Assembly: GCF_015767635.1 (NCBI RefSeq) | Contig: NZ_CP065230.1 | Location: forward strand, 3,038,001 to 3,102,000 | Length of the DNA stretch: 64,000 bases | Source: Halomonas sp. A40-4 | Lineage (GTDB): Bacteria; Pseudomonadota; Gammaproteobacteria; Pseudomonadales; Halomonadaceae | Reading direction: 5' to 3' | Part shown: in pieces, positions 33,292 through 44,200 of the stretch | How positions within the stretch are numbered: position 1 is the stretch's first letter | Layout of the letters: each line of letters starts with the position of its first letter | The notes under the pieces: model-generated | The model's input: only the letters and a program-made list of their open reading frames with translations | What the model was told of the DNA's origin: nothing | The model's database searches: none | Made by a program: the position numbers and the translations under genes

Positions 33292-34935
33292 GTGGATAAC
33301 AAATCGCAAGACCAATCGCCAGATGAGAACGCTCCTTCGGAAGGGATTCCTGCTCCGGAGGGGCCAGCCAACCTGATCGATACCGATTACGTTATCGGCC
33401 AGGACAACATCACGACCAAAACGATGGGGGTTAACCTTGACCTGCACGGCAAGGTTTTCACCATTTCTTCCATCGTCGTACTGCTTTTCGTCATACTCAC
33501 GTTGGCCCTTCAAGACACCATCGCGCCAATTTATGACTCAGTCTTCAGCTTCCTGACAGGCAATCTCGCCTGGTTCTTTATCCTGGCGGCCAACATATTC
33601 GTCATCCTGTGTATCGGCCTGATCATTTCCCCATTAGGCAAAATCCGGATTGGCGGTGCCAATGCCAAACCTGATTTTACCTATATGGGCTGGTTCTCGA
33701 TGCTGTTTGCCGCTGGCATGGGCATTGGTCTGATGTTCTACGGCGTCAATGAGCCATTGACCCACTTTGGCACGTCTTTTGACGGTGGCAGTTGGGCACC
33801 GCTGGGCGGTGCCGAAGGCGACGAAGCAGGCGCAGCCGCCTTGGGCATGGCAGCGACGATTTTCCACTGGGGCCTCCACCCATGGGCGATCTACGCCGTG
33901 GTAGCATTGTCCCTTGCGCTGTTTGCGTTCAATAAAGGGCTTCCGCTGTCCATGCGCTCGGTATTTTACCCCCTTCTGGGCGAACGCGTATGGGGCTGGC
34001 CGGGTCACCTTATCGATATTCTGGCCGTGTTTGCCACACTGTTTGGCCTGACTACCTCGCTAGGCCTGGGCGCCACGCAGGCCGCCGCCGGTTTGACCTA
34101 CCTGTTTGGTGCACCTGAATCCGATATCACCATGATTCTGCTGATTATCGGTATCACGATCATCGCGATCGGCTCGATACTGGCCGGTGTAGATAAAGGT
34201 GTACAGCTGCTATCCAAGATCAACATCGCCATGGCCGCCGCCTTGCTGTTCTTCGTCATTGCGGTCGGACCGACGCTGCTGATTGCCACAGGCTTCTTTG
34301 AAAACCTGCTTAACTACGTGGTGCACCTGCCTGCACTGTCTAATCCGTTTGGCCGCGAAGATGCCAACTTCAGCCAAGGCTGGACGGCCTTCTACTGGGC
34401 ATGGTGGATTTCCTGGTCGCCGTACGTCGGCATGTTCATCGCCCGCGTATCGCGGGGCCGTACCGTGCGCGAATTCATGGTATCAGTCCTCCTCGTGCCT
34501 TCCATCGTGTCAGTCCTGTGGATGACCACCTTTGGCGGTACGGCGATCAACCAATACCTCAGCCAGGGCATTGACGCCGTTCGCGATGCAGGTATCGATC
34601 TGCAGCTGTTCATCATGCTGGAGCAACTGCCGCTGTCGCAGATCACGTCGTTCGTGGCCATTGTGCTGGTCATCGTGTTCTTCGTGACCTCGTCCGATTC
34701 AGGCTCGCTGGTGATTGACTCAATTACCGCTGGCGGCAAGGTCGATGCTCCCAAACCGCAACGCGTGTTCTGGGCGATTATCGAAGGCGCCCTCGCCATT
34801 GCGCTGTTACTGGGTGGTGGCCTGACCGCGCTGCAGACCATGGCCGTCTCGACCGGCTTCCCGTTCACGATCATCCTGCTGGTGGCCTGCTATGCCATTA
34901 TCAAAGGGTTGATGAGCGAGCCAAAAGCCGTCTAA
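33292..34935 (+). CDS. BCCT-family betaine/choline/carnitine transporter
   Basis: A 547-residue carrier with twelve expected helices. The BCCT signature in helix 8, FYWAWWISWSPYVGMFIARVSRGR, is intact and supplies the tryptophans that bind the trimethylammonium group. GMGIGLMFYGVNEPL gives the sodium-binding unwound stretch of the LeuT fold. The cytosolic N-terminus is about 60 residues, acidic and proline-rich; the C-terminus is very short, unlike the osmosensing tail of BetP. The start is GTG at 33292, after GGGAG. Substrate is likely glycine betaine or choline. Confidence 0.92.
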   Translation: MDNKSQDQSPDENAPSEGIPAPEGPANLIDTDYVIGQDNITTKTMGVNLDLHGKVFTISSIVVLLFVILTLALQDTIAPIYDSVFSFLTGNLAWFFILAANIFVILCIGLIISPLGKIRIGGANAKPDFTYMGWFSMLFAAGMGIGLMFYGVNEPLTHFGTSFDGGSWAPLGGAEGDEAGAAALGMAATIFHWGLHPWAIYAVVALSLALFAFNKGLPLSMRSVFYPLLGERVWGWPGHLIDILAVFATLFGLTTSLGLGATQAAAGLTYLFGAPESDITMILLIIGITIIAIGSILAGVDKGVQLLSKINIAMAAALLFFVIAVGPTLLIATGFFENLLNYVVHLPALSNPFGREDANFSQGWTAFYWAWWISWSPYVGMFIARVSRGRTVREFMVSVLLVPSIVSVLWMTTFGGTAINQYLSQGIDAVRDAGIDLQLFIMLEQLPLSQITSFVAIVLVIVFFVTSSDSGSLVIDSITAGGKVDAPKPQRVFWAIIEGALAIALLLGGGLTALQTMAVSTGFPFTIILLVACYAIIKGLMSEPKAV

Positions 34936-34957
34936 AAGATCCTTGCATCAAACTTGA

Positions 34958-34986
34958 ACGGGCAGCCTTGGGCTGCCCGTTTTTTT
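34958..34986 (+). terminator. Rho-independent terminator of the BCCT gene
   Basis: ACGGGCAGCC (34958-34967) pairs with GGCTGCCCGT (34971-34980) over a three-base loop and is followed by six more T bases. It lies between the BCCT gene and the convergent exonuclease gene. Confidence 0.92.
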
Positions 34987-35019
34987 ATGCTCAGAAAGAT
35001 GTTGGTGACGCTTGGGGAA

Positions 35020-35745
35020 TCAAGTCCAGAGCGCCCTCAAGGGCGTGCTGGGCTCATAGTGCGTTGCAATCTGTGCCTGCAACAGCTCCGCTGTCGCCAT
35101 GGCATCAATCAGCGCATGATGGCCTTGGTAACTCGGCAACCCGTAGCGACGGCGGCTGGCATCAAGACGAATAGAGACCGGCGGGCGCCCCAACCAACGA
35201 CGAAAACGCGCCCATAGCTTCTGGCGGTGAAGCCTCGCCTCGAGCGACATCGTATCAATCATCGGAAACATGACGCCCTCACCTCGCCGTGACTTGATCG
35301 CCGCATCCAAAAAGGGGCGTTCAATATGGCGAAAGTGCACCACCACGATCCGCCCTGCCAAGGCTTCCAGCAGGGGATCGATAATCGCATCCAGATCCGG
35401 GGCATTGGCTATCTCGGAGTGGGTGATGTGGTGGAAGGTAATTGAGGCTTCATTAAGCGGGCGCGGCGGTTTCACCACCCAGTAGCGACGCTCGGCAAGC
35501 TTGATGCGCCCTAACGTAAACGGCACCAGCCCGATACTCACAATGGCATGGCGACGCTCATCTAGCCCCGTCGTTTCCATGTCCAGTGCGACCATCGGCA
35601 CCTCGGCAATGGGTGTATCGAGGCTCGGAGGTGGCGTCTCGAAAAAACGCCGAATGGCCGGATCCTGCGCCAGCGGTGCACGTTTTTGCGTATATAGCGC
35701 CCAGTCTGCCTGGGTGATTTTCCGGCGCGGGCGAATCAACGTCAT
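35020..35745 (-). CDS. DnaQ-like 3'-5' exonuclease (DEDDh family)
   Basis: The 241-residue protein carries ALDMETTGLD with catalytic D55 and E57, a middle aspartate region (VVVHFRHIERPFLDAAIK), and the closing HHALIDA with H209 and D214, which completes a DEDDh active site. It resembles the epsilon proofreading fold but stands outside a polymerase. It follows the cNMP/CBS/DUF294 gene with one base between the two coding regions, a pairing common in gammaproteobacteria, often near acetate uptake genes. A nucleic-acid or nucleotide signalling role for the pair is possible but not shown here. Confidence 0.88.
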   Translation of the reverse strand: MTLIRPRRKITQADWALYTQKRAPLAQDPAIRRFFETPPPSLDTPIAEVPMVALDMETTGLDERRHAIVSIGLVPFTLGRIKLAERRYWVVKPPRPLNEASITFHHITHSEIANAPDLDAIIDPLLEALAGRIVVVHFRHIERPFLDAAIKSRRGEGVMFPMIDTMSLEARLHRQKLWARFRRWLGRPPVSIRLDASRRRYGLPSYQGHHALIDAMATAELLQAQIATHYEPSTPLRALWT

Positions 35746-35746
35746 G

Positions 35747-37657
35747 TTAGCGACCCGCCCGGTTTGATGGCACGGGATAGCGGAACTTCAGAAATTTTTG
35801 CGCATTGCTGAGCACCTGAAAGGCATCTTTCAAGTTGTGCCGTTCACTATCGGCCACGTTCTCCGGCTCGATATTATTGTCGGGTACGCGCTCTTCCTGC
35901 AGATCGATCACTTGATGGCGGATGCGCGACATGCACATGAACTCAAAGGCATAGCTCAACTTGTCGCTCATGCCGGTGGCCAGGAGTTGCGTATTGGCAA
36001 TGTCGTCCAGCCGTTGGAAAGTGTTCTGGGCTTTTGAGCCGCAGGCCAATGCATGTACGCGAATCAAATCAACCATCGGTGCTGTTCCACGGCGCTTCAA
36101 GTTGATGGAGTTATTATGCTTGCCGTCTTTTTCCATCACAAAGGTCCGGAAAAAACCCAGCGGTGGCGTTCGATTCAGGGCGTTGCGCGCCATGGCGGCT
36201 AAGAAGAGCGGTGACTGGGGAGCTTTTTCAGCAATCAGATCCTGGAGCGCTTCTACAAAAACATCTTCGCCATAGAGGCTATCAAGATCGAAAAAGATCG
36301 AGCTGTGCAACAGCCTTTCCGGGGTCGGGTTATTGATCCAGTCGGTAAAGTAGCTTTTCCAGACACTCAACGGCTGGCGCCACTGTGAATTGGTCGCCAT
36401 CACGTCGCCCTTGCAGTAGGTATAACCACAGGCATCCAGGCCCTCACTCACAAAGTCCGCCAGCGCCTTGAAATAGTCGTCGTGCTCTTCAGGAACAAAG
36501 TCATCCGACAGAATCAGCGCATTATCCTGGTCGGTGACAATACTCTGCTCATTGCGTGCCATCGACCCGTTGACCATGAAACAGTAGGCCACCGGCGGCG
36601 GTCCCAGTTTTTCCTCGGCAAGCTCCAACAGACGGCGCGAAAAACTGCGTCCTATGGTCGAGAGTGCACTGCCCACCATGTGGGAGTTGGCCCCCTCCTG
36701 CACCATCCGGACAAAGGAGGCACTCACGTCAGGTGCCAGACGCGCCAGTCCCTCAATGCTCGACTGGTGAAAAATATTGCTCACCAGGTAAAGTCCGCTG
36801 TGGGTTTCATAGCGAATGATATCGGAGAGGTGCACCACCCCCATGGGTCGCTGACGATAAAGCACCGGCAGGTGATGAACGTTGTTACGCAGCATGGTAA
36901 GCATCGCTTCGTAGATCGAAACGTCCGACTGAACCGTGATAAGCCGTGAAGAGACCACCTCCCCTACCGCCGTTTGAGGCGAAAGCCCTTCAGCCACGAC
37001 CCGGGTGCGAAAGTCGCTATCGGTCAAGATGCCGCATACCTGCCACGTTTGCCCTTCGCTGTCCTTGAAGCTGTAACGCGGATTGGTGCTGCCTTCTTTG
37101 AGCACCAGAACGGCTGAGGCTTGTGCATGGCTGACCTGTTGAGCCGCTTGCTGCACTGTGGTCGATGCTTCCACCATAACCGGGTAACGCGCCACCAGCT
37201 TGCGAATCCGCGTGACCATCATGTCGTTGGATTTCTTTTGCTGCTCTGCGGCAGTTTCCAGTCGCGGACGTTCCACTTCAACAAAGTCAGCGAAGTCCTC
37301 ATCCTCTTCGCACAACTGCTGAAATACAGTTTTGGGGATAAAGTAAAGCAGCGTGTCTTCAATAGCTTTGGCAGGAAAGCGCACCTTTTGGTTACGCAAT
37401 AAGCTGAAGTGGCCAAAGATATCGCCTTCCCCCAGCCGGTTATAGAGATCACCCTGCCTTCGATACACCTCGACCGCACCGCTACGGATATAGCACAGGT
37501 CGGACATCGTCTCGTTCAGCGCCAGAATATCACTGCCGGTCTTGAAGTAACTGACTTCGACGCTACTGGCGATTTCATCCAGCAAGCTGTCCGAAAGCCT
37601 ATCGAAAGGGGGGTGCTGCCCCATATGCTGACGTATTTCTAGTAGTTCGACGTCCAT
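35747..37657 (-). CDS. cNMP-binding/CBS/DUF294 nucleotidyltransferase-like signalling protein
   Basis: From the start at 37657, which has GGGGAGAG just upstream, the product is 636 residues. Domains in order are a cyclic-nucleotide-binding fold (about 15-125), a CBS pair (about 155-285), and a GlnD-like nucleotidyltransferase domain with GSMARNE at 364-370 and DQD at 376-378, followed by the DUF294 C-terminal helical domain. The chain has no membrane segment and should be cytosolic. Proteins of this layout are linked to regulation of acetate or carboxylate use, but the nucleotide and target are not known. A longer frame to 37729 lacks a ribosome site. Confidence 0.88.
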   Translation of the reverse strand: MDVELLEIRQHMGQHPPFDRLSDSLLDEIASSVEVSYFKTGSDILALNETMSDLCYIRSGAVEVYRRQGDLYNRLGEGDIFGHFSLLRNQKVRFPAKAIEDTLLYFIPKTVFQQLCEEDEDFADFVEVERPRLETAAEQQKKSNDMMVTRIRKLVARYPVMVEASTTVQQAAQQVSHAQASAVLVLKEGSTNPRYSFKDSEGQTWQVCGILTDSDFRTRVVAEGLSPQTAVGEVVSSRLITVQSDVSIYEAMLTMLRNNVHHLPVLYRQRPMGVVHLSDIIRYETHSGLYLVSNIFHQSSIEGLARLAPDVSASFVRMVQEGANSHMVGSALSTIGRSFSRRLLELAEEKLGPPPVAYCFMVNGSMARNEQSIVTDQDNALILSDDFVPEEHDDYFKALADFVSEGLDACGYTYCKGDVMATNSQWRQPLSVWKSYFTDWINNPTPERLLHSSIFFDLDSLYGEDVFVEALQDLIAEKAPQSPLFLAAMARNALNRTPPLGFFRTFVMEKDGKHNNSINLKRRGTAPMVDLIRVHALACGSKAQNTFQRLDDIANTQLLATGMSDKLSYAFEFMCMSRIRHQVIDLQEERVPDNNIEPENVADSERHNLKDAFQVLSNAQKFLKFRYPVPSNRAGR

Positions 37658-37770
37658 GCTCTCTCCCCAGACCGTATAACCGGACTTCAACGTGACCTCG
37701 TATCCACGTTGATACGGGCATTTATACAAGTGTGGCGCGAAGCAAAAGACGCGTAAACCCTAACCATGAA

Positions 37771-37798
37771 AAAGCCCGGCGCTTTCGCGCCGGGCTTT
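37771..37798. terminator. Bidirectional-type terminator downstream of the DUF4168 gene
   Basis: AAAGCCCGGCGC (37771-37782) and GCGCCGGGCTTT (37787-37798) form a perfect 12-bp stem with a TTTC loop. Five As precede it, so leftward transcripts from the DUF4168 gene end in a U-run. Confidence 0.9.
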
Positions 37799-37861
37799 GC
37801 AACCGCTACATAGCGATGTCATGGAATGACGTTACAAGCGGGTGCAACGCTCAAAGACTGC

Positions 37862-38251
37862 TTACGATTCCGCCATTTCCTGAACACGCTGCATCATTTC
37901 AGGATCTTGCTGGATTGTTTGACCAATTGCGTTGAACGTATCAACATCTAGGCCACTGTCTTCGACGACTTCGATCATCCGGTCATTGGCTTCGGTGCGG
38001 ACTTCCTGCTGAGCGGCTTCATCATCGGCTTCCTGCAGACGCTCAGTGTATTCCTGAGAGATGACCGCGATTTCTTGTGACGCATCGGCAAACTGTTGCA
38101 GCTGTTCATCAGAAAAATCTTGAGTCGGTGCTGCTTCTTGGGTGGCCATTGAGTCCTGCGTAGACTCTTGATCCTGCTGGGCATGAGCCGTTGCCGTCAT
38201 CAGGCCAGTGGCGAGCAGTGCGGCAGAAAACAGGGCAGTCATACGTTGCAT
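37862..38251 (-). CDS. DUF4168 domain-containing secreted protein
   Basis: A 129-residue protein with a signal peptide ending ATAHAQ. The mature chain is a Gln/Glu/Asp/Thr-rich linker followed by a helical DUF4168 domain (FSDEQLQQFADASQEIAVISQEYTERLQEA ... DVDTFNAIGQTIQQDPEMMQRVQ). It is acidic and expected in the periplasm or outside the cell. DUF4168 proteins have no established function. It is a single-gene unit with a strong terminator. Confidence 0.82.
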   Translation of the reverse strand: MQRMTALFSAALLATGLMTATAHAQQDQESTQDSMATQEAAPTQDFSDEQLQQFADASQEIAVISQEYTERLQEADDEAAQQEVRTEANDRMIEVVEDSGLDVDTFNAIGQTIQQDPEMMQRVQEMAES

Positions 38252-38392
38252 AAAAAAACCTCGGTTAACACGTTATGAATGTGGTTTATGTGACGCGGAC
38301 ATAGCGTCGAGGTTCAACCTTTTAAGTAAAGTAATGTAACAAAAAGAATATCAAGTCACTCACCCCCAGCCAAATTAGACATTGAGAGCCTT

Positions 38393-39331
38393 ATGAAAGG
38401 TGTTATATCGCTCGTACGCCAACGGGATGCCGCGTCACTCGGATTACTCGCCATGCCTGTACTGTTTGTGCTGCTTTGGAGCACCGGCTTTATTGGCGCC
38501 AAGTTCGGCCTTCCCTACGCAGAGCCCTTCACGTTTCTATTTATTCGCTTTGTGATGACGGTGCTACTGCTGACGCCGCTGGTATGGATACTTAAAATAT
38601 CCTGGCCTTCATCACCCAGGTTATGGACGCATATCGCCATTTCAGGTCTCCTTGTTCACGGCACCTACTTAGGTGGCGTTTTCTATGGGATTTCCCTTGG
38701 CATGCCTGCCGGCCTGGCTTCGCTGTTGGTCGGCCTGCAACCCCTGCTGACGGCGGCCTGCGCCGGCCCGCTGTTGGGCGAGCGCCTGGCAAAACAACAA
38801 TGGCTGGGGCTGGGTTTGGGTTTGCTCGGCATCAGTGCCGTGTTGGGCAGCCAACTTGATCTGGGGCAATCGCTATTCAGCGGCTTTGGCCTGGGTGCCT
38901 TGTTGAGTGTCCTGGCCGCTTTAATGGGCATTTCGCTGGGTACGCTTTACCAGAAACGCTTTTGCACGCGTATGCCGCTGCTTTCTGGGGCCGTCATTCA
39001 ATACCTGGCTGCGGGCGGGGTATTGGGCATTGGGGCGCTGTTATTCGAGACCCGGGACGTCACCTGGTCACTCACTTTTATCTTGACGCTGGGCTGGTTA
39101 GTACTGATTCTATCGATAGCCGCTATCCTGCTGTTGATGGCGTTAATCAAGCGCGGCGAGGCATCTCGGGTAGCAAGCCTGTTTTACCTAGTGCCACCCG
39201 TTACCGCACTACAAGCGTGGTGGCTATTCGATGAACGGCTTTCCTGGATAGGGCTTGGCGGGATGTTCATTGCCATTGTCGGCGTCGTACTGACGGTGCG
39301 CAAACCCGCTGCCAAAGTGTCACCAACATAA
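38393..39331 (+). CDS. EamA/DMT-family transporter
   Basis: The 312-residue protein has ten predicted helices in two EamA repeats (about 20-145 and 160-300), with VLLWSTGFIGAKFGLPYAEPFTFLFIRF at the start and LFYLVPPVTALQAWWLFDERLSWIGLGGMFIAIVGV at the end. DMT exporters move amino acids, nucleosides or other metabolites; the cargo here is unknown. It precedes the EAL gene by 25 bases on the same strand and may share a transcript with it. Confidence 0.85.
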   Translation: MKGVISLVRQRDAASLGLLAMPVLFVLLWSTGFIGAKFGLPYAEPFTFLFIRFVMTVLLLTPLVWILKISWPSSPRLWTHIAISGLLVHGTYLGGVFYGISLGMPAGLASLLVGLQPLLTAACAGPLLGERLAKQQWLGLGLGLLGISAVLGSQLDLGQSLFSGFGLGALLSVLAALMGISLGTLYQKRFCTRMPLLSGAVIQYLAAGGVLGIGALLFETRDVTWSLTFILTLGWLVLILSIAAILLLMALIKRGEASRVASLFYLVPPVTALQAWWLFDERLSWIGLGGMFIAIVGVVLTVRKPAAKVSPT

Positions 39332-39356
39332 CGATATAGAAATTCTCAGGGCTAGT

Positions 39357-40130
39357 ATGAAGACGTCTGAATATCACCATTGCGCGCGAGTGGATGGCCG
39401 CTGTAACCGGTGCGATACCCCGGTGCCTTTTGCCTTCACCATGGCCTTTCAACCCATTGTCGATGTCGCTGCGCGGCAGGTGATTTATTACGAAGCGCTA
39501 GTGCGGGGACCCGATGGCGAGTCGGCGGGATCGATTCTGGGAAAGGTCACCGACGATTTGCTCTATCGGTTTGATCAAGCCTGTCGCATTAAAGCGATTG
39601 AATTAGCCAGCGCGCTAGGGATGCAGGCACGTTTATCGATCAACTTCCTGCCTAATGCTGTTTACGAGCCGGAGGCGTGTATCCAGGCGACCCTGGAAAC
39701 CTCTCAGCGAGTGGGATGGCCCACCGAGCGACTGAACTTCGAGATCACCGAGACCGAGCGCGTTCAGGACCGGCAGCACATGCGTAACATTATCGAAAGC
39801 TACCGCGCGATGGGCTTTACCACCTCCCTTGATGACTTCGGCAACGGCTACGCAAACCTGGATCTGCTCACCGACCTGCGCCCGGACACTTTGAAAGTTG
39901 ACCGTGAGATTGTCATGGACTGCAATAGCAACAAGCGCCGTCAGGCGATTCTGCGCAGTCTGGTGGCCCTGGCGGATACGCTGGGCACTCAATTAGTAGC
40001 GGAAGGCGTGGAAACCCGTGAGGAATCGCGCTGCTTAATGGCGTTGGGCATCCCGGTACAGCAAGGTTACTACTTTGCCCGCCCGCAACTGGAAGCGCTT
40101 GCGGTTATCGACGACACCCTTTACGACTGA
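39357..40130 (+). CDS. Stand-alone EAL-domain c-di-GMP phosphodiesterase
   Basis: A 257-residue cytosolic protein consisting almost wholly of an EAL domain. Catalytic and metal sites are present: EAL at 46-48, E129 in NFEITET, DDFG at 159-162, K180 and E216, so hydrolysis of c-di-GMP to pGpG is likely. The first 20 residues hold three cysteines (9, 16 and 19, the last two as CxxC) and adjacent histidines, which could bind a metal or sense redox. No separate sensor domain is fused. It probably lowers c-di-GMP and so affects motility or biofilm. Confidence 0.87.
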   Translation: MKTSEYHHCARVDGRCNRCDTPVPFAFTMAFQPIVDVAARQVIYYEALVRGPDGESAGSILGKVTDDLLYRFDQACRIKAIELASALGMQARLSINFLPNAVYEPEACIQATLETSQRVGWPTERLNFEITETERVQDRQHMRNIIESYRAMGFTTSLDDFGNGYANLDLLTDLRPDTLKVDREIVMDCNSNKRRQAILRSLVALADTLGTQLVAEGVETREESRCLMALGIPVQQGYYFARPQLEALAVIDDTLYD

Positions 40131-40136
40131 TTTAGC

Positions 40137-40173
40137 CAGGCGGTCCAGGCAGGCGACTCTTTGCCGCCGCCTG
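40137..40173. terminator. Hairpin between the convergent EAL and mtgA genes
   Basis: CAGGCGG (40137-40143) pairs with CCGCCTG (40167-40173), and inside it GGCA (40148-40151) pairs with TGCC (40162-40165). There is no clear T-run on either strand, so it is a weak or Rho-assisted terminator. Confidence 0.4.
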
Positions 40174-40192
40174 TGGTGACCCCACAATGTCA

Positions 40193-40915
40193 TCAATCGA
40201 CGATGTGTCGTAAATAGTCGGCACCACCCAGGTTACGCATCTGTTGGCGCACCCATTGGCTACGCTGCTCCACCTGAGGGCTTGGACGCGAGGCACTGCG
40301 TGTTCGCGGGCTAGGTAATATGGCTGCCAGCAGACTGGCCTGGCGATCTGTCAGCGCGTCGGCCGGGACACCAAAGTAGTGCTGCGCGGCCGCTTCTAAC
40401 CCAAACACCCCGGCGTCCCACTCGGCGACATTAAGGTAGACTTCGAGGATTCGCTGTTTGCCCCAGATCAGCTCAATAAGCACGGTAAACCAGGCTTCGA
40501 GTCCTTTACGCGCCCAGCTTCTGCCCGTCCATAGAAAAACGTTCTTGGCGGTTTGCTGACTGATGGTACTGGCTCCCCTCAAGCGCCCACCCTCCATGCT
40601 GGCCCGCAAGGCGCGGCGTAGCTCAGTGATATCGAAACCGTAATGATGAGGAAACCGCTGGTCTTCTGCCGCCATGACCGCCACTTTTGCAGAATCGGCA
40701 AGTTGTGGCCAGCTCCGCCATTCCCGCTGCAGCTGTATCGGCTCGCTGTGAATCCAGCTCTGGATTTTACGCTCCACCATGACCATTGATCCCGGTGGGT
40801 GCACCACTCGAAACAGCATCACCAGGCTCACTGACAGAACCACAAACAGAAATACGCCACGCCATACCCACCACCATAGCCAACTGAATGAGCGACGTAG
40901 CGTACGTTTCAACAT
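40193..40915 (-). CDS. mtgA: Monofunctional biosynthetic peptidoglycan transglycosylase
   Basis: MtgA polymerises lipid II into glycan strands at the outer face of the inner membrane. The 240-residue protein has an N-terminal anchor (about 12-34) and a GT51 domain with the catalytic glutamate in MAAEDQRFPHHYGFD and the motifs GRLRGASTISQQTAKNVFLWTGRSWARKGLEAW and KQRILEVYLNVAEWDAGVFG. Length and motifs are standard. It is 10 bases downstream of fghA on the same strand and may be cotranscribed with it, though the functions are unrelated. Confidence 0.95.
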   Translation of the reverse strand: MLKRTLRRSFSWLWWWVWRGVFLFVVLSVSLVMLFRVVHPPGSMVMVERKIQSWIHSEPIQLQREWRSWPQLADSAKVAVMAAEDQRFPHHYGFDITELRRALRASMEGGRLRGASTISQQTAKNVFLWTGRSWARKGLEAWFTVLIELIWGKQRILEVYLNVAEWDAGVFGLEAAAQHYFGVPADALTDRQASLLAAILPSPRTRSASRPSPQVEQRSQWVRQQMRNLGGADYLRHIVD

Positions 40916-40925
40916 GAAAGCTTCC

Positions 40926-41780
40926 TCACCGTTTCAACAAGTGGTCGGCATGGTAGCGAAGATGGTCATCGATAAAGGTCGCAATAAAGAAGTAGCTATG
41001 GTCATAGCCAGGTTGCCGACGCAGAGTCAGAGGATGGTCGTGCGCTTCGCACACGGTCTCAAGGCGTTCGGGCTTGAGCTGCTCTTCAAGGAATTGATCG
41101 GCTTCTCCCTGGTCGATAAACAGCCGCTGCCGCGAAGCGCCGTTAGCCACCAGTTCGCAGGCATCGTACTGGCGCCATTGTGCCAGATCGTCACCCAGGT
41201 AGTTGGAAAACGCCTTTTCTCCCCACGGACAATTCATCGGGTTAACGATCGGGGCAAATGCCGATACGGAACGAAAGCGCCCTGGATGGCGCAATGCCAT
41301 GATGAGTGCGCCATGGCCGCCCATCGAATGCCCGCTGATGGATTCGCGACCGTTCACCGGAAAATGCTGACGAACGACCGATGGCAGCTCCTCAATCACA
41401 TAATCGTACATACGGTATTGCGGCTTCCACGGTGCCTGGGTGGCATTGACGTAAAAGCCCGCGCCGGAACCCAGGTCATAGCTATCGTGTTCGCCGGGCA
41501 GGTCAGTACCACGCGGGCTGGTATCGGGACAGACGATCGCGATACCCAGTTCTGCCGCCAGGCGATGCGCACCCGCTTTTTGCATAAAGTTTTCGTCGGT
41601 GCAGGTTAGTCCCGAGAGCCACCATAACAGCGGCACCCGCTCTTCCTCCGCTTGAGGTGGCAAATAAACCGCGAACACCATGTCGCAGTCCAAGGCGCGA
41701 GAGTAATGCCGATAACGTTTATGCCAGCCACCGTGGCTGCGGTTGGCCGACACTAATTCCAGGGTTTCACTCATGCTCAT
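40926..41780 (-). CDS. fghA: S-formylglutathione hydrolase
   Basis: Hydrolyses S-formylglutathione to formate and glutathione, the second step of glutathione-dependent formaldehyde detoxification. The 284-residue esterase-D-type hydrolase has its nucleophile in SISGHSMGGHGAL and conserved regions RVPLLWWLSGLTCTDENFMQKAG and DTSPRG. It lies 72 bases after the dehydrogenase that makes its substrate, on the same strand. In a betaine-using halophile, formaldehyde arises from demethylation of choline-derived compounds, which would explain the need for the pathway. Confidence 0.95.
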   Translation of the reverse strand: MSMSETLELVSANRSHGGWHKRYRHYSRALDCDMVFAVYLPPQAEEERVPLLWWLSGLTCTDENFMQKAGAHRLAAELGIAIVCPDTSPRGTDLPGEHDSYDLGSGAGFYVNATQAPWKPQYRMYDYVIEELPSVVRQHFPVNGRESISGHSMGGHGALIMALRHPGRFRSVSAFAPIVNPMNCPWGEKAFSNYLGDDLAQWRQYDACELVANGASRQRLFIDQGEADQFLEEQLKPERLETVCEAHDHPLTLRRQPGYDHSYFFIATFIDDHLRYHADHLLKR

Positions 41781-41852
41781 GAGCAGGCTCCTTTAAAGCA
41801 GTAAGCGCGGCGGGTCTCCCCGCCGCGCCCCTTGTTGTAGGCACTATCATAC

Positions 41853-43998
<2,146 letters not shown>

Positions 43999-44200
43999 TC
44001 GTCATCTCCTTAGCCTACGAAAAAATCCGCCACGGCCGATAAACCTGCCCGCAGCGATTGCGCATTTACTTTACAACGCTGGTACGCAATGCCCTAACTA
44101 GTCACAGTGTAGGTCAGCTAGTCGGCAGGGATAAACCGGGATACACTCATAAGATTATTGCCACTGTGCAACAATCCATTTAACAGCAGGTAAGCTCCTT

